Part shown: positions 1 to 6,554 of the stretch, piece by piece
Numbering within the stretch: position 1 is the first letter of the stretch
Layout: every line of letters begins with the position of its first letter
Assembly: GCA_044356865.1 (NCBI GenBank)
Contig: JBIKVN010000093.1
Span: 1 to 11,399 of the forward strand
DNA length: 11,399 nucleotides
Direction of reading: 5' to 3'
Source: JBEIUL01 sp044356865
Lineage (GTDB): Bacteria; Planctomycetota; Phycisphaerae; Phycisphaerales; SM1A02
Position numbers and translations under genes: made by a program
The notes under the pieces: model-generated
Database searches by the model: none
What the model saw: only the letters and a program-made list of their open reading frames with translations
What the model was told of the DNA's origin: nothing

Positions 1-1178
1 CGCCGTGGGCGGGCACGATCTCGGAGCTCTGCGGCAAGGAAGGCGAGATCATCAAGGTCGGCGCGGTGCTCGTGCGGTACTCGGTCGGCAAGGCGGCGGC
101 TCCGGCTGCGGCCCCCGTCGCGGCGTGCATGTCGTCGCAGGTCGCGGCGGCGGTGAACGGCGCCGAGCAGGACCAGGGGACCGTCGTCGGAACGATGGCA
201 GGAACGCTGAGCGTGAGCGACCGCTTCGCCCGGCGGCAGGCCGAGCATCTCGTGGCTCCGGCCGAGCCGGTGCGGCAGGGCAAGCCGCTCGCGACCCCCG
301 CGGTCCGCGGCATCGCCCGCAAGCTCGGCGTCGACCTCTCGCGGGTGAACGGCACCGGCCGCGGCGGCCGAGTGACGGCGAGCGACGTCGAGGCCCACGC
401 GAACGGGCGCGGCGCGAAGGGCGGCGGCATGTCGCCCGGCTTCGCCCCGAAGGCGATGCCGGTGCCGACGAACGTGGCGGTCGACAAGGACGGCGTGAGC
501 CAGCGGATCCCCTTCCGCGGCGTGCGACGCAAGATCGCCGAGGCGCTCACCCGCAGCGTGCAGACCGCGGTGCACTTCACCGCGATGGACGAGGCCGACG
601 TGACCGAGCTCGACCGGCGCCGCCGCGAATACTCGAAGGTCGTCGGCGAGAAGCTCTCGATGCTGCCGTTCATCATGGCGGCGGTGACCAAGGCCCTGCG
701 CAGGCACCCAAGCCTGAACGCGAATGTCGACGACGCGAACTCGGAGATCCTCATCAAGGGCGTCATCAACCTCGGCATCGCCGTCGACACCGACGCGGGC
801 CTCATGGTCCCGGTGCTGCGCGATGCCGACCGCAAGTCGATCGTGCAGCTCGCCGGCGACGTGCGGACCCTCGCGAGCCGCTGCAAGGACCGCTCGATCA
901 GCCGCGAGGAGTCGCTCGGCGGCACGTTCACGATCTCGAACGTCGGCAGCTACGGCGGGATGTTCGCGACACCGATCATCAACTACCCCGAGGTCGCGAT
1001 CCTGGCCGCCGGCCGCACCCGCGAGAAGGTGCTGGCGAAGGACGGCAAGATCTACGCCGGGCTCTCGCTGCCCCTCTCGATCTCGGCCGACCACCGCGTG
1101 GTCGACGGGGCCGAGGCGGTGCGGTTCCTGAACGAGGTCATCCGGCTGCTCGAGTCGCCGGAACTGTTGGTTGCCTGA
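1..1178 (+). CDS. 2-oxoacid dehydrogenase complex E2 (dihydrolipoamide acyltransferase), 5'-truncated
   Basis: The reading frame enters from the left edge (first whole codon at base 3) and gives 391 residues to the TGA at 1176-1178. It starts inside the C-terminal half of a lipoyl domain (PWAGTISELCGKEGE), so the lipoyl-lysine lies outside the window. After an Ala/Val-rich linker comes a peripheral subunit-binding domain for E3/E1 (ATPAVRGIARKLGVDLSRV to about residue 135), then the catalytic acyltransferase domain from about residue 160 to the end. The active-site motif DHRVVDG is intact (His codon 1092-1094, Asp 1104-1106), as is the family block GGTFTISNVGS. The enzyme transfers the acyl group from lipoamide to CoA in a pyruvate- or branched-chain-type dehydrogenase complex; substrate class cannot be fixed from this part, though the catalytic domain also resembles branched-chain E2s. 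E1 and E3 genes are not in view and may lie upstream. Confidence 0.95.
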   Translation, partial: PWAGTISELCGKEGEIIKVGAVLVRYSVGKAAAPAAAPVAACMSSQVAAAVNGAEQDQGTVVGTMAGTLSVSDRFARRQAEHLVAPAEPVRQGKPLATPAVRGIARKLGVDLSRVNGTGRGGRVTASDVEAHANGRGAKGGGMSPGFAPKAMPVPTNVAVDKDGVSQRIPFRGVRRKIAEALTRSVQTAVHFTAMDEADVTELDRRRREYSKVVGEKLSMLPFIMAAVTKALRRHPSLNANVDDANSEILIKGVINLGIAVDTDAGLMVPVLRDADRKSIVQLAGDVRTLASRCKDRSISREESLGGTFTISNVGSYGGMFATPIINYPEVAILAAGRTREKVLAKDGKIYAGLSLPLSISADHRVVDGAEAVRFLNEVIRLLESPELLVA

Positions 1179-1214
1179 CCGGGTTCCGCGCTACTTATCG
1201 CTCCTTCCCGGGCG

Positions 1215-1235
1215 TTTGCGGCTGCATATCGCAAA
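1215..1235. promoter_or_regulatory. Perfect dyad TTTGCG-N9-CGCAAA between E2 and the next gene
   Basis: A 6-bp perfect inverted repeat (1215-1220 and 1230-1235) surrounds the spacer GCTGCATAT in the 180-bp gap between the E2 stop and the TTG start at 1359. The spacing and symmetry would suit a dimeric regulator. A T-run is missing, so it is a poor intrinsic terminator. No clear -35/-10 pair was recognised in the rest of the gap. It could be chance; only conservation in relatives would decide. Confidence 0.25.
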
Positions 1236-1358
1236 AAGACGTCGCAATCGGCATGACTTCGCGCCGTCGCGGGGTAAGTTCGCTTGGCTTTCCGGTTGAA
1301 GGACCGGGCAGCATCCAAGGGAACCCGTCGCCTCGCGGCGGATGAAGGGAAGAGGGAC

Positions 1359-2006
1359 TTGAACCACCGGAACCTGATCGCCTCGGCGTTGGCGTTGGCT
1401 GGCTGTCCGGCCGCGCTGGGCGCGATCGTCAACGAGCTCGTGCCCACCTGGCGTGGCGACGCGAACGCGACCTACTCCGGCTGGGATGTCTTCACCTCGG
1501 CCTACGGCGGCCCGAACGCTCCCGACCAACCGGGCAGTTCAGGGGCGTCCCTCTTCAACTTCGGCCCCGGCGCCATCATCACCGGCGGCGGAAACCTCTA
1601 CGGCAGCGGCGGCCCGCTTTCGATCTTCCTCACCGGCGGCGTCCTGAATGCCCCGAACGCCCCGCTCGAGGTAGTGCTGAACGTGGGAACCGCGGGGACC
1701 TTCCTCGACGACGCCAGCGTCCTGTTCACGGCGATCACCGCGACCGGCACGGTGAACTACACGCCAAGCGCCAGTGAACTGCGCTACGACCAACCGATTC
1801 CCGGCTTCGGGGCGACGCAGACCCGGGCGTACACCTGGGACCTCTCGGCCCTGCCGGTCACGGCTCTCGGCTACCAAATCACCTTCCGCAGCGCCGAGCA
1901 GTTCATGAGCCTTACCGGCGTCGCGGTCGACATCCGCTTCATCCCGGCGCCCGCCGCGGGCGTCGTGCTGCTGGCCGGACTCGGGCGCGGACGCCGGCGT
2001 CGCTGA
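1359..2006 (+). CDS. Secreted protein with a PEP-CTERM-like C-terminal anchor
   Basis: The protein has 215 residues when started at the TTG at 1359-1361. That start is chosen because a purine-rich ribosome-binding stretch (AAGGGAAGAGGG) lies just upstream and because it puts a signal peptide (NHRNLIASALALAGCPAALG) at the N-terminus; the longer frame from 1284 adds a charged extension in front of it. The mature part is rich in Gly, Thr, Asn and Ala, is predicted to be mostly beta, and matches no enzyme motif I recognise. The last 21 residues (IPAPAAG, VVLLAGLG, then RGRRRR) fit the planctomycete variant of the PEP-CTERM sorting signal, processed by an exosortase/archaeosortase-like system. The hydrophobic stretch is unusually short, about 10 residues. 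Function is unknown; a surface or extracellular-matrix role is inferred only from the sorting signal. A strong terminator follows at 2033-2069. Confidence 0.8.
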   Translation: MNHRNLIASALALAGCPAALGAIVNELVPTWRGDANATYSGWDVFTSAYGGPNAPDQPGSSGASLFNFGPGAIITGGGNLYGSGGPLSIFLTGGVLNAPNAPLEVVLNVGTAGTFLDDASVLFTAITATGTVNYTPSASELRYDQPIPGFGATQTRAYTWDLSALPVTALGYQITFRSAEQFMSLTGVAVDIRFIPAPAAGVVLLAGLGRGRRRR

Positions 2007-2032
2007 CCAATCTTCCTTTGCCCCAACACCAG

Positions 2033-2069
2033 CCCCCGGTGGCCGCCTCGTGCGGTCACCGGGGGTTTT
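2033..2069 (+). terminator. Rho-independent terminator of the PEP-CTERM-like gene
   Basis: CCCCCGGTG pairs perfectly with CACCGGGGG. The stem continues through one G-T wobble into CCGC/GCGG, giving about 14 bp closed by the five-base loop CTCGT, and is followed by TTTT (2066-2069). It lies 27 bp after the stop of the plus-strand gene and 15 bp from the stop of the convergent protease gene. Read on the minus strand it has no U-tract, so it should mainly stop plus-strand transcripts. Confidence 0.85.
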
Positions 2070-2083
2070 CGTTCGGGGGATGC

Positions 2084-4699
2084 TCACGTCCAGGCCGCCA
2101 GCAGGAGCGCCAGGTCCGCCGCCCCGACCGTGCCATCGCCGTCCAGATCCGCGGTACCCGATCCGCCCCACTGGGCCAGCAGAATCGCAAGATCCGACGC
2201 CCCGACCGCACCGTCGCCGTCCAGATCGGCGGTGCTCCTCTCGCACTCATCCGGCACGAGATTCCCGTTCGCATCGCCCGCCGACGGCGGCGTGACGGCG
2301 ACGAACCGAGCCGCGCCGGCGTCGGCCGGATAGATGCGGTACGTCCGCTCGGTGTAGCCGTTCACGAGTTGGTAGCCGTTCACCGTCGAGGCGGACGCCG
2401 CGCCGGTCGCGACGACCGCTCGCCCATCGGCGGTGGCTGCGATGCCGTTCGCGTCCTGAAGCTGGGTGCCGGGTCCGACGTCGAACCGCCCAAGATCGGT
2501 TCCGTCGGCCGCGAATCGACGGAGCATCCTCGCCGCGGCATCGACGACAAGGAATCCACCGCCGTCGATCACGTGCAGCTGCCGGAAGTCGCGAGCCTCG
2601 CCCTTCACGGGCGGCACGAGGATCGCGCCCGAACCCTGAAAGCTGAAGACCCGGACGAGCGACTGCCCGCCACGACGGTCGACGACCAGCACGTCGGTCG
2701 CGCCGCGTACGACCAGATCGACCGGATCGGTCGGACCGTCCGGACTCGCCTTCCCACCGGCGGCGACGAGCGTACCGAGGAACATGCCGTCGTCCGCGTG
2801 GATCCGGATGCCGCCGCCGGCGGTCGCCACGAGGAAGCTGCCATCGGCCCGCCCGTCGATCGCACGCGCCCGCACCCCGGCCGGCATCGTCGCGATGCCC
2901 GTCACGACGCCCGAGACGCGATCGACCCGGCGGATCTCCGACTCGGTCACGACGACCGGCGAACCATCGGGCCCGACCTCGAGATCGACGACGGGCGCGG
3001 GACCGAGTTCGACCTGCCGCAACAGGATGCCCGACCTCGGATGCAACTCGCGAAGATCCGCGTCGCCGCTCACCACCCAGATCCCGCAGGATCCGGCCAG
3101 CTCGGCAAGATCGGGAATCCCGTCGCCGTCGCAATCCTCGCACGCGTCCAGCCGCCCGTCGCGGTTGCGGTCCAGCGACATGTCGGCGTTGAGCTCGGTG
3201 AAGTCGCTGATGCCGTCGCCGTCGCAATCCTGCTCGCACTCGTCCGGAATCCCGTCGCCATGGGCGTCGACGCTCGCCCCGAGCCGCAGGTCGATGTCGT
3301 CGGGCGTGCCGTTCCCGTTGCAGTCGGGCTCGCAGGCATCAGGCCGGCCGTCGGCGTCGAGGTCCGCGGCGCCCGCGGCGATCTCGGCGGGATCGAGCAT
3401 CCCGTCACCGTCGCAATCCTGGCATGCATCGAGGATCCCGTCGCCATTCGCGTCGCGCGACGGGTCGGCGAAGATCTCGTCCGCGTCGTCGGTCCCGTTC
3501 GCGTCGCAGTCGATCTCGAGGCAGTCCGCGCCGACGATGAACGACTCGATCGCATCTGCGGTCACCCGATGGAAACGGAGGTCGATGTTCGAACTTGCCC
3601 CGCTGACCACGTGGCAGTAGCTCATGATCGTGCCGCGCTGCACGGTGCCGCTTGCACACCCGTCGGCCCCGTAGTTGTGGGTGTGCAGCGTCCCGACGTT
3701 GTGCCCGAGCTCGTGGGCCACGACGTTGATGTCCCAGTTGCCGGGATTCGTGCCGACCGGATCGGCGAACCGGCCGTTCAGGTAGCCGTTCGCCGAGTAT
3801 CCGAGCCCACCGCACGCGGCGTTCAGCCACGCGACCCCGCCGTAGGGCAGGTTGCGGCGACCGGTCAGCAGCTGGGCGACATCACGTCCGACCCAGGCCA
3901 TCTCCGCCTGCCAATGGTCGCGGAACGGGACGAGCGGATCCGGCTCGTTGAAGAGATCGTCGGGCGTGCTGAAGATCCGCAGGAACGAGACACCCACGCT
4001 CGCATCGCAGTCGCGGCGGAAGATCGTCGAGATCGCCCCGTAGAGCGACGCGACATACTCGGCGGCCGCCTCGGCCTCACCGAAGATCGCGAAGAACTCG
4101 AAGTCGCAGTCAACCGCGACGTCGATCCGCCGCTCGCGGCCGGGCGGCACGGCACCGGCCCCGGCGACGCCGCCTTCGGGGGCGTCGACCGTTCCGCAGA
4201 GCTCGACGCCGGGCCCGCCGATTCCGATCGAACGCTCGAGCCGGAGCGGTCCGGCCGAGAGGCCGCGAGTTGCCCGATCGACCGGCACCAGCGCGTATCG
4301 CTCGCCGGGCATGCCGAGGTCGACGAGTCCGGTCGCCCCGCGCGGCGAGATCGCCAGGTACGCCGACGAGTTCGGGAAGCCCTCCACCGCGCCCTGCAGG
4401 TGAACGACCGCGCGGGCCGCCTCGAGCAGTCCGGGATCCGGGCGTCCGTCCCGCATGGCCTCGGCCTCCGACGTCAACACCGCGAACCGCCGCAACGCGA
4501 GCTCGACCTCGCGCCCGTCCGCAAGCGGCATCCGCACCCGAATCGCCCCGCTCCCCCGCCGCAGCCGCGTCGCCGCGTCGTCGACCACGCGAATCTCGCG
4601 GGCCCCGGACACCGCGAACGGCGATGCGAACTCCGGCGGCGAAGCCGGATCCGCCGTCGACATCAGGAGCGAGAACAGAGTCGCAGCGCCACTCGACAT
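2084..4699 (-). CDS. Secreted metzincin (M12-like) zinc protease with TSP3-type repeats and dockerin-like tail
   Basis: The 871-residue protein starts at the ATG 4697-4699, placed by a GAGGAGG ribosome-binding site 5 nt upstream. Order: weak signal peptide (about 1-18, no strong basic start); propeptide-like region (about 25-180) with an ELCGT motif at C168 that resembles a cysteine switch; catalytic domain (about 191-395) with zinc motif HELGHNVGTLH (H329, E330, H333, H339) and Met-turn TIMSYC (M359); acidic DxDGDG calcium-binding repeats of thrombospondin-3/EF-hand type (about 395-537); beta-propeller-like region (about 538-805); and a tail (about 809-871) with two dockerin-like LDGDG repeats. 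The zinc ligands and Met-turn make a metzincin peptidase close to certain; the target is unknown. The dockerin-like tail is common on secreted planctomycete proteins and does not imply a cellulosome. It is monocistronic and convergent with the PEP-CTERM-like gene. Confidence 0.93.
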   Translation of the reverse strand: MSSGAATLFSLLMSTADPASPPEFASPFAVSGAREIRVVDDAATRLRRGSGAIRVRMPLADGREVELALRRFAVLTSEAEAMRDGRPDPGLLEAARAVVHLQGAVEGFPNSSAYLAISPRGATGLVDLGMPGERYALVPVDRATRGLSAGPLRLERSIGIGGPGVELCGTVDAPEGGVAGAGAVPPGRERRIDVAVDCDFEFFAIFGEAEAAAEYVASLYGAISTIFRRDCDASVGVSFLRIFSTPDDLFNEPDPLVPFRDHWQAEMAWVGRDVAQLLTGRRNLPYGGVAWLNAACGGLGYSANGYLNGRFADPVGTNPGNWDINVVAHELGHNVGTLHTHNYGADGCASGTVQRGTIMSYCHVVSGASSNIDLRFHRVTADAIESFIVGADCLEIDCDANGTDDADEIFADPSRDANGDGILDACQDCDGDGMLDPAEIAAGAADLDADGRPDACEPDCNGNGTPDDIDLRLGASVDAHGDGIPDECEQDCDGDGISDFTELNADMSLDRNRDGRLDACEDCDGDGIPDLAELAGSCGIWVVSGDADLRELHPRSGILLRQVELGPAPVVDLEVGPDGSPVVVTESEIRRVDRVSGVVTGIATMPAGVRARAIDGRADGSFLVATAGGGIRIHADDGMFLGTLVAAGGKASPDGPTDPVDLVVRGATDVLVVDRRGGQSLVRVFSFQGSGAILVPPVKGEARDFRQLHVIDGGGFLVVDAAARMLRRFAADGTDLGRFDVGPGTQLQDANGIAATADGRAVVATGAASASTVNGYQLVNGYTERTYRIYPADAGAARFVAVTPPSAGDANGNLVPDECERSTADLDGDGAVGASDLAILLAQWGGSGTADLDGDGTVGAADLALLLAAWT
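2106..2233 (-). repeat. Tandem dockerin-type repeat at the protease C-terminus
   Basis: Two near-identical DNA segments (about 2120-2155 and 2198-2233, sharing the core TCGCCGTCCAGATC) encode TADLDGDGAVGASDLAILLA and TADLDGDGTVGAADLALLLA. Each has the calcium-loop pattern D-x-D-G-D-G followed by a short helix ending near Trp. The pair has the layout of a type I dockerin module; the two loops differ by only a few residues, which points to internal duplication. Confidence 0.75.
3086..3510 (-). repeat. TSP3/EF-hand-like calcium-binding repeats inside the protease
   Basis: This segment encodes about 140 residues dominated by D-x-D-G-D-G and D-x-N-G-D-G loops, several preceded by a Cys (DCDGDGMLD, DCDGDGISD, DCDGDGIPD, DANGDGILD). 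At DNA level the string CGTCGCAATCCT recurs near 3130, 3220 and 3410. The pattern is that of thrombospondin type-3 or EF-hand-like stalks, which bind calcium and link domains in exported proteins. The DNA repeats are explained by the protein repeats. Confidence 0.8.
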
Positions 4700-4770
4700 G
4701 GAACCTCCTCGGTGCGACCTCCACGGTACGGTCCGTTCGCCCGCTCCGCTATCGTGGCCGCCGGAGATCC

Positions 4771-5631
4771 ATGACTTTGCGACACCAATGGCAGTGCACG
4801 ATCCTGCGGGCCGGCTCTTTCCGCCTCGACGGCGGGGGCATGTTCGGGATCATCCCGAAGGCCCTCTGGACCCGCTGGGTCGAACCCGACGCCGACAACC
4901 GCATCGGACTGCAGACGAACTGTCTTCTCCTGCAGGACGGGTCCCGAAACGTCCTGGTGGAGACCGGCTGCGGCGACAAGTGGTCCGACCGCGACCGGAT
5001 CCAGTTCGCGATGGAACGCCGCACGGTCGTCGACGCGCTCGCCGAGGTCGGGTTGACGCCCGATCGGATCGACGCGGTCGTGGTGACCCACCTCCACTTC
5101 GACCACGCCGGCGGCCTGACCCGAACCGAGGGCGGTCGGACGGTTCCGGTCTTCCCGAACGCCGAGGTATTCGTCCAACGCCAGGAATGGCTCGACGCGC
5201 TCGCCAACCGCTCGACGATGAGCAAGACCTACTTCCCCACCACCGTCGAGCCGATCGCCGATCGCATCCGGCTGCTCGACGGCGACGCCGAGCCGCTGCC
5301 GGGCATTCGCGTCGAGATCCTGACCGGCCACACGTTGGGCATGCAGGGGGTGCGGTTCCACGACGCCACGGGCGAGGTCGCCTTCCCCGGGGACCTGATC
5401 CCAACGCGACTGCACGCCCATCCCTCGGTGACGCTGGCCTACGACATGCTCCCGTACGAGTCGATGGTCCGCCGCCGGGCGTTCCTCGAGCGGGCCGAAG
5501 CCGAGGGAACCCGGCTGGTCCTCGACCACGAGCCCGGCCCTCCGCTCGTGCGGGTCGCCCGCGACCCGGCCGATCCCTCCCGTCGCACCCTCGTGGCGGT
5601 GGATGATTCCGGGACCGACCGGACCGGTTGA
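4771..5631 (+). CDS. MBL-fold metallo-hydrolase (YtnP/lactonase-like)
   Basis: The 286-residue protein starts at ATG 4771, with GGAG 5 nt upstream; a longer open frame to the left is only antisense to the protease. It carries the full metallo-beta-lactamase signature: THLHFDHAGG (H107, H109, D111, H112), TGHT (H187), FPGDL (D208) and LDHEPG (H253), enough for a two-metal centre. The N-terminal block DGGGMFGIIPKALW and the ETGCGDKW motif resemble the YtnP/AiiA-like branch of the superfamily, where some members open N-acyl-homoserine lactones; substrate here is not determined. No signal peptide is seen, so it should be cytoplasmic. It is the first of five closely spaced plus-strand genes ending with deoC, and divergent from the protease with a 71-bp gap. 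Confidence 0.9.
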   Translation: MTLRHQWQCTILRAGSFRLDGGGMFGIIPKALWTRWVEPDADNRIGLQTNCLLLQDGSRNVLVETGCGDKWSDRDRIQFAMERRTVVDALAEVGLTPDRIDAVVVTHLHFDHAGGLTRTEGGRTVPVFPNAEVFVQRQEWLDALANRSTMSKTYFPTTVEPIADRIRLLDGDAEPLPGIRVEILTGHTLGMQGVRFHDATGEVAFPGDLIPTRLHAHPSVTLAYDMLPYESMVRRRAFLERAEAEGTRLVLDHEPGPPLVRVARDPADPSRRTLVAVDDSGTDRTG

Positions 5632-5657
5632 ACGATTCCGACGCCGGGCCCTATCTT
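5628..5657 (+). promoter_or_regulatory. Possible sigma70-type promoter for the small-protein genes
   Basis: TTGAAC (5628-5633) and TATCTT (5652-5657) are separated by 18 bp and each matches four of six consensus bases. The -35 box overlaps the stop codon of the MBL gene, and the start point would fall at or just before the ATG at 5665, giving a leaderless mRNA. This would explain why the next gene has no evident Shine-Dalgarno sequence. It is a motif match only. Confidence 0.3.
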
Positions 5658-5664
5658 CCGGACC

Positions 5665-5871
5665 ATGAACCTCCGCCGAGCCGCCTGCCTCGCCGCCGTC
5701 CTCGCTGCCGCAACCTTCGCCCCGGCGGCCCTCGCCCAAGACGGCCCGCCGACCCCGAAGCTTTCGACCGCCCCAAGCCCGCTGGTCGGATACGGGATCG
5801 TGGCGATCCTCGGCGGGGTGATCATCGCGATCAGCCTTTACCCGTCGAAGCGTCAGCACACCGATGTCTGA
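5665..5871 (+). CDS. Small envelope protein with signal peptide and one membrane segment
   Basis: The 68-residue protein begins with a clear signal peptide (MNLRRAACLAAVLAAATF, Ala-rich, likely cut after LAQ near residue 25). A short Pro-rich stretch follows, then one membrane helix (about residues 41-58, VGYGIVAILGGVIIAISL), and a basic tail (PSKRQHTDV) that would face the cytoplasm. No catalytic motif is present and I do not recognise a named family. Spacing is 33 bp from the MBL gene and 36 bp to the next small gene, so it is likely co-transcribed. It has no good Shine-Dalgarno sequence (see the candidate promoter at 5628-5657). A small membrane adaptor or stress protein is possible, but there is no direct evidence. 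Confidence 0.75.
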   Translation: MNLRRAACLAAVLAAATFAPAALAQDGPPTPKLSTAPSPLVGYGIVAILGGVIIAISLYPSKRQHTDV

Positions 5872-5907
5872 GCGTTCCGCCACCCGCTCTGGACTCAGGA
5901 CCACCTC

Positions 5908-6204
5908 ATGAAAAGCTTTCCTCGACCGTTCGCCGCCGTGATCGCCCTCAACGCGATCCTTCTCGGCGGCATCGCCCTCGTCGGTCTCGCCCCCGGGTCC
6001 GACGCCCAGGCCGTGCGACGCAGCACCTACACCATGGTCTCGGGCACGGTGAACGGGCAGGTGAACCCTGTGCTCTACCTCGTCGACGAGGGGTCGCTTG
6101 AGCTGGTCGCGATCAGTTGGGACGACCAGACCAAGTCTTTCACCGGCATGGGTTACCGCAACCTGGCCGCCGACGCCGCCGACCTCGGCCGTAACCGCAA
6201 CTGA
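5908..6204 (+). CDS. Small exported protein of unknown function (paralogue-like to the next gene)
   Basis: The 98-residue protein starts at ATG 5908, with AGGA 7 nt upstream. Residues 1-34 form a signal peptide or signal anchor (MKSFPRPFAAVIALNAILLG, ending near SDAQA). The exported part reads YTMVSGTVNGQVNPVLYLVD, then LELVAISW and MGYRNLAADA: short beta-strands like one or two propeller blades. It shares the order YTMV, VLYLVD, L-x-x-x-x-S with the next protein (FTLV, ILYVLD, L-x-x-x-S), so the two are probably old duplicates. No enzyme motif is visible. The position within the MBL-deoC run suggests shared transcription, and the signal peptide places the product outside the cytoplasm. Confidence 0.75.
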   Translation: MKSFPRPFAAVIALNAILLGGIALVGLAPGSDAQAVRRSTYTMVSGTVNGQVNPVLYLVDEGSLELVAISWDDQTKSFTGMGYRNLAADAADLGRNRN

Positions 6205-6221
6205 GTCCTGAGGAGGCTTCC

Positions 6222-6551
6222 ATGACCCGCCGATCGCTGATCTCGACCCGCTCGCTGCCGCTCTGGGCCTCGGCCTTCGTTTTGGCGGGCATCCTGCTCG
6301 CCTTGGCGGGCCGGCTTCCCGAGAATCCCGCCTACGCCGGCATGGCGACCACCGGAACCGGGGGGTTCACGCTGGTGACCGACGCCAGCGGATACGGACC
6401 GGACACCCGGCCCTACGAGATCCTCTACGTGCTCGACAACACCACGCAGACGCTGTTCGTCTATTCGATCGAGCGGGCTGCGGACAAGCGGATCATGCTT
6501 CGCGACGGCCGCTACCTGCCGTCGCTCTTCCGCACCGCGCGGGGCGGCTGA
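6222..6551 (+). CDS. Small exported protein of unknown function, second of a pair
   Basis: The 109-residue protein starts at ATG 6222 behind a strong AGGAGG site with 5-nt spacing, 17 bp after the previous stop. The N-terminus (basic start, then LPLWASAFVLAGILLALAG) is a signal peptide or anchor, with a possible cut near AYA at about residue 39. The exported part (FTLVTDASGYGPDTRPYEIL, YVLDNTTQTLFVYSIE, ending MLRDGRYLPSLF) resembles the preceding protein in motif order. No named family was recognised. Its stop is only 3 bp before the GTG start of deoC, implying translational coupling, though a cytoplasmic aldolase and an exported protein need not share a function. Confidence 0.78.
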   Translation: MTRRSLISTRSLPLWASAFVLAGILLALAGRLPENPAYAGMATTGTGGFTLVTDASGYGPDTRPYEILYVLDNTTQTLFVYSIERAADKRIMLRDGRYLPSLFRTARGG

Positions 6552-6554
6552 GCC

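Noticed and set aside
5..1345. A 446-codon frame over the E2 gene
   Set aside because: It is the wrong frame: the product is Arg/Gly-rich, whereas the neighbouring frame encodes lipoyl, subunit-binding and catalytic domains.
2084..2300. Cellulosome component, from the dockerin-like tail
   Set aside because: No cohesin, scaffoldin or glycoside hydrolase is in the window, and such tails are common on varied secreted proteins of planctomycetes.
3086..3510. Repeated DNA strings as a CRISPR or intergenic repeat array
   Set aside because: The repeats are irregular in spacing and lie in frame inside the protease gene, where they encode calcium-binding loops.
2018..4774. A 918-codon open frame on the plus strand over the protease gene
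   Set aside because: Its product is Arg/Asp/Val-rich low-complexity sequence with no motifs, while the opposite strand encodes a protease with full zinc motif, signal and ribosome-binding site. Long antisense frames are expected in GC-rich genes.
4663..5904. A 413-codon minus-strand frame over the MBL gene
   Set aside because: The plus strand carries an intact MBL-fold protein here; the minus product is charged, repetitive and motif-free.
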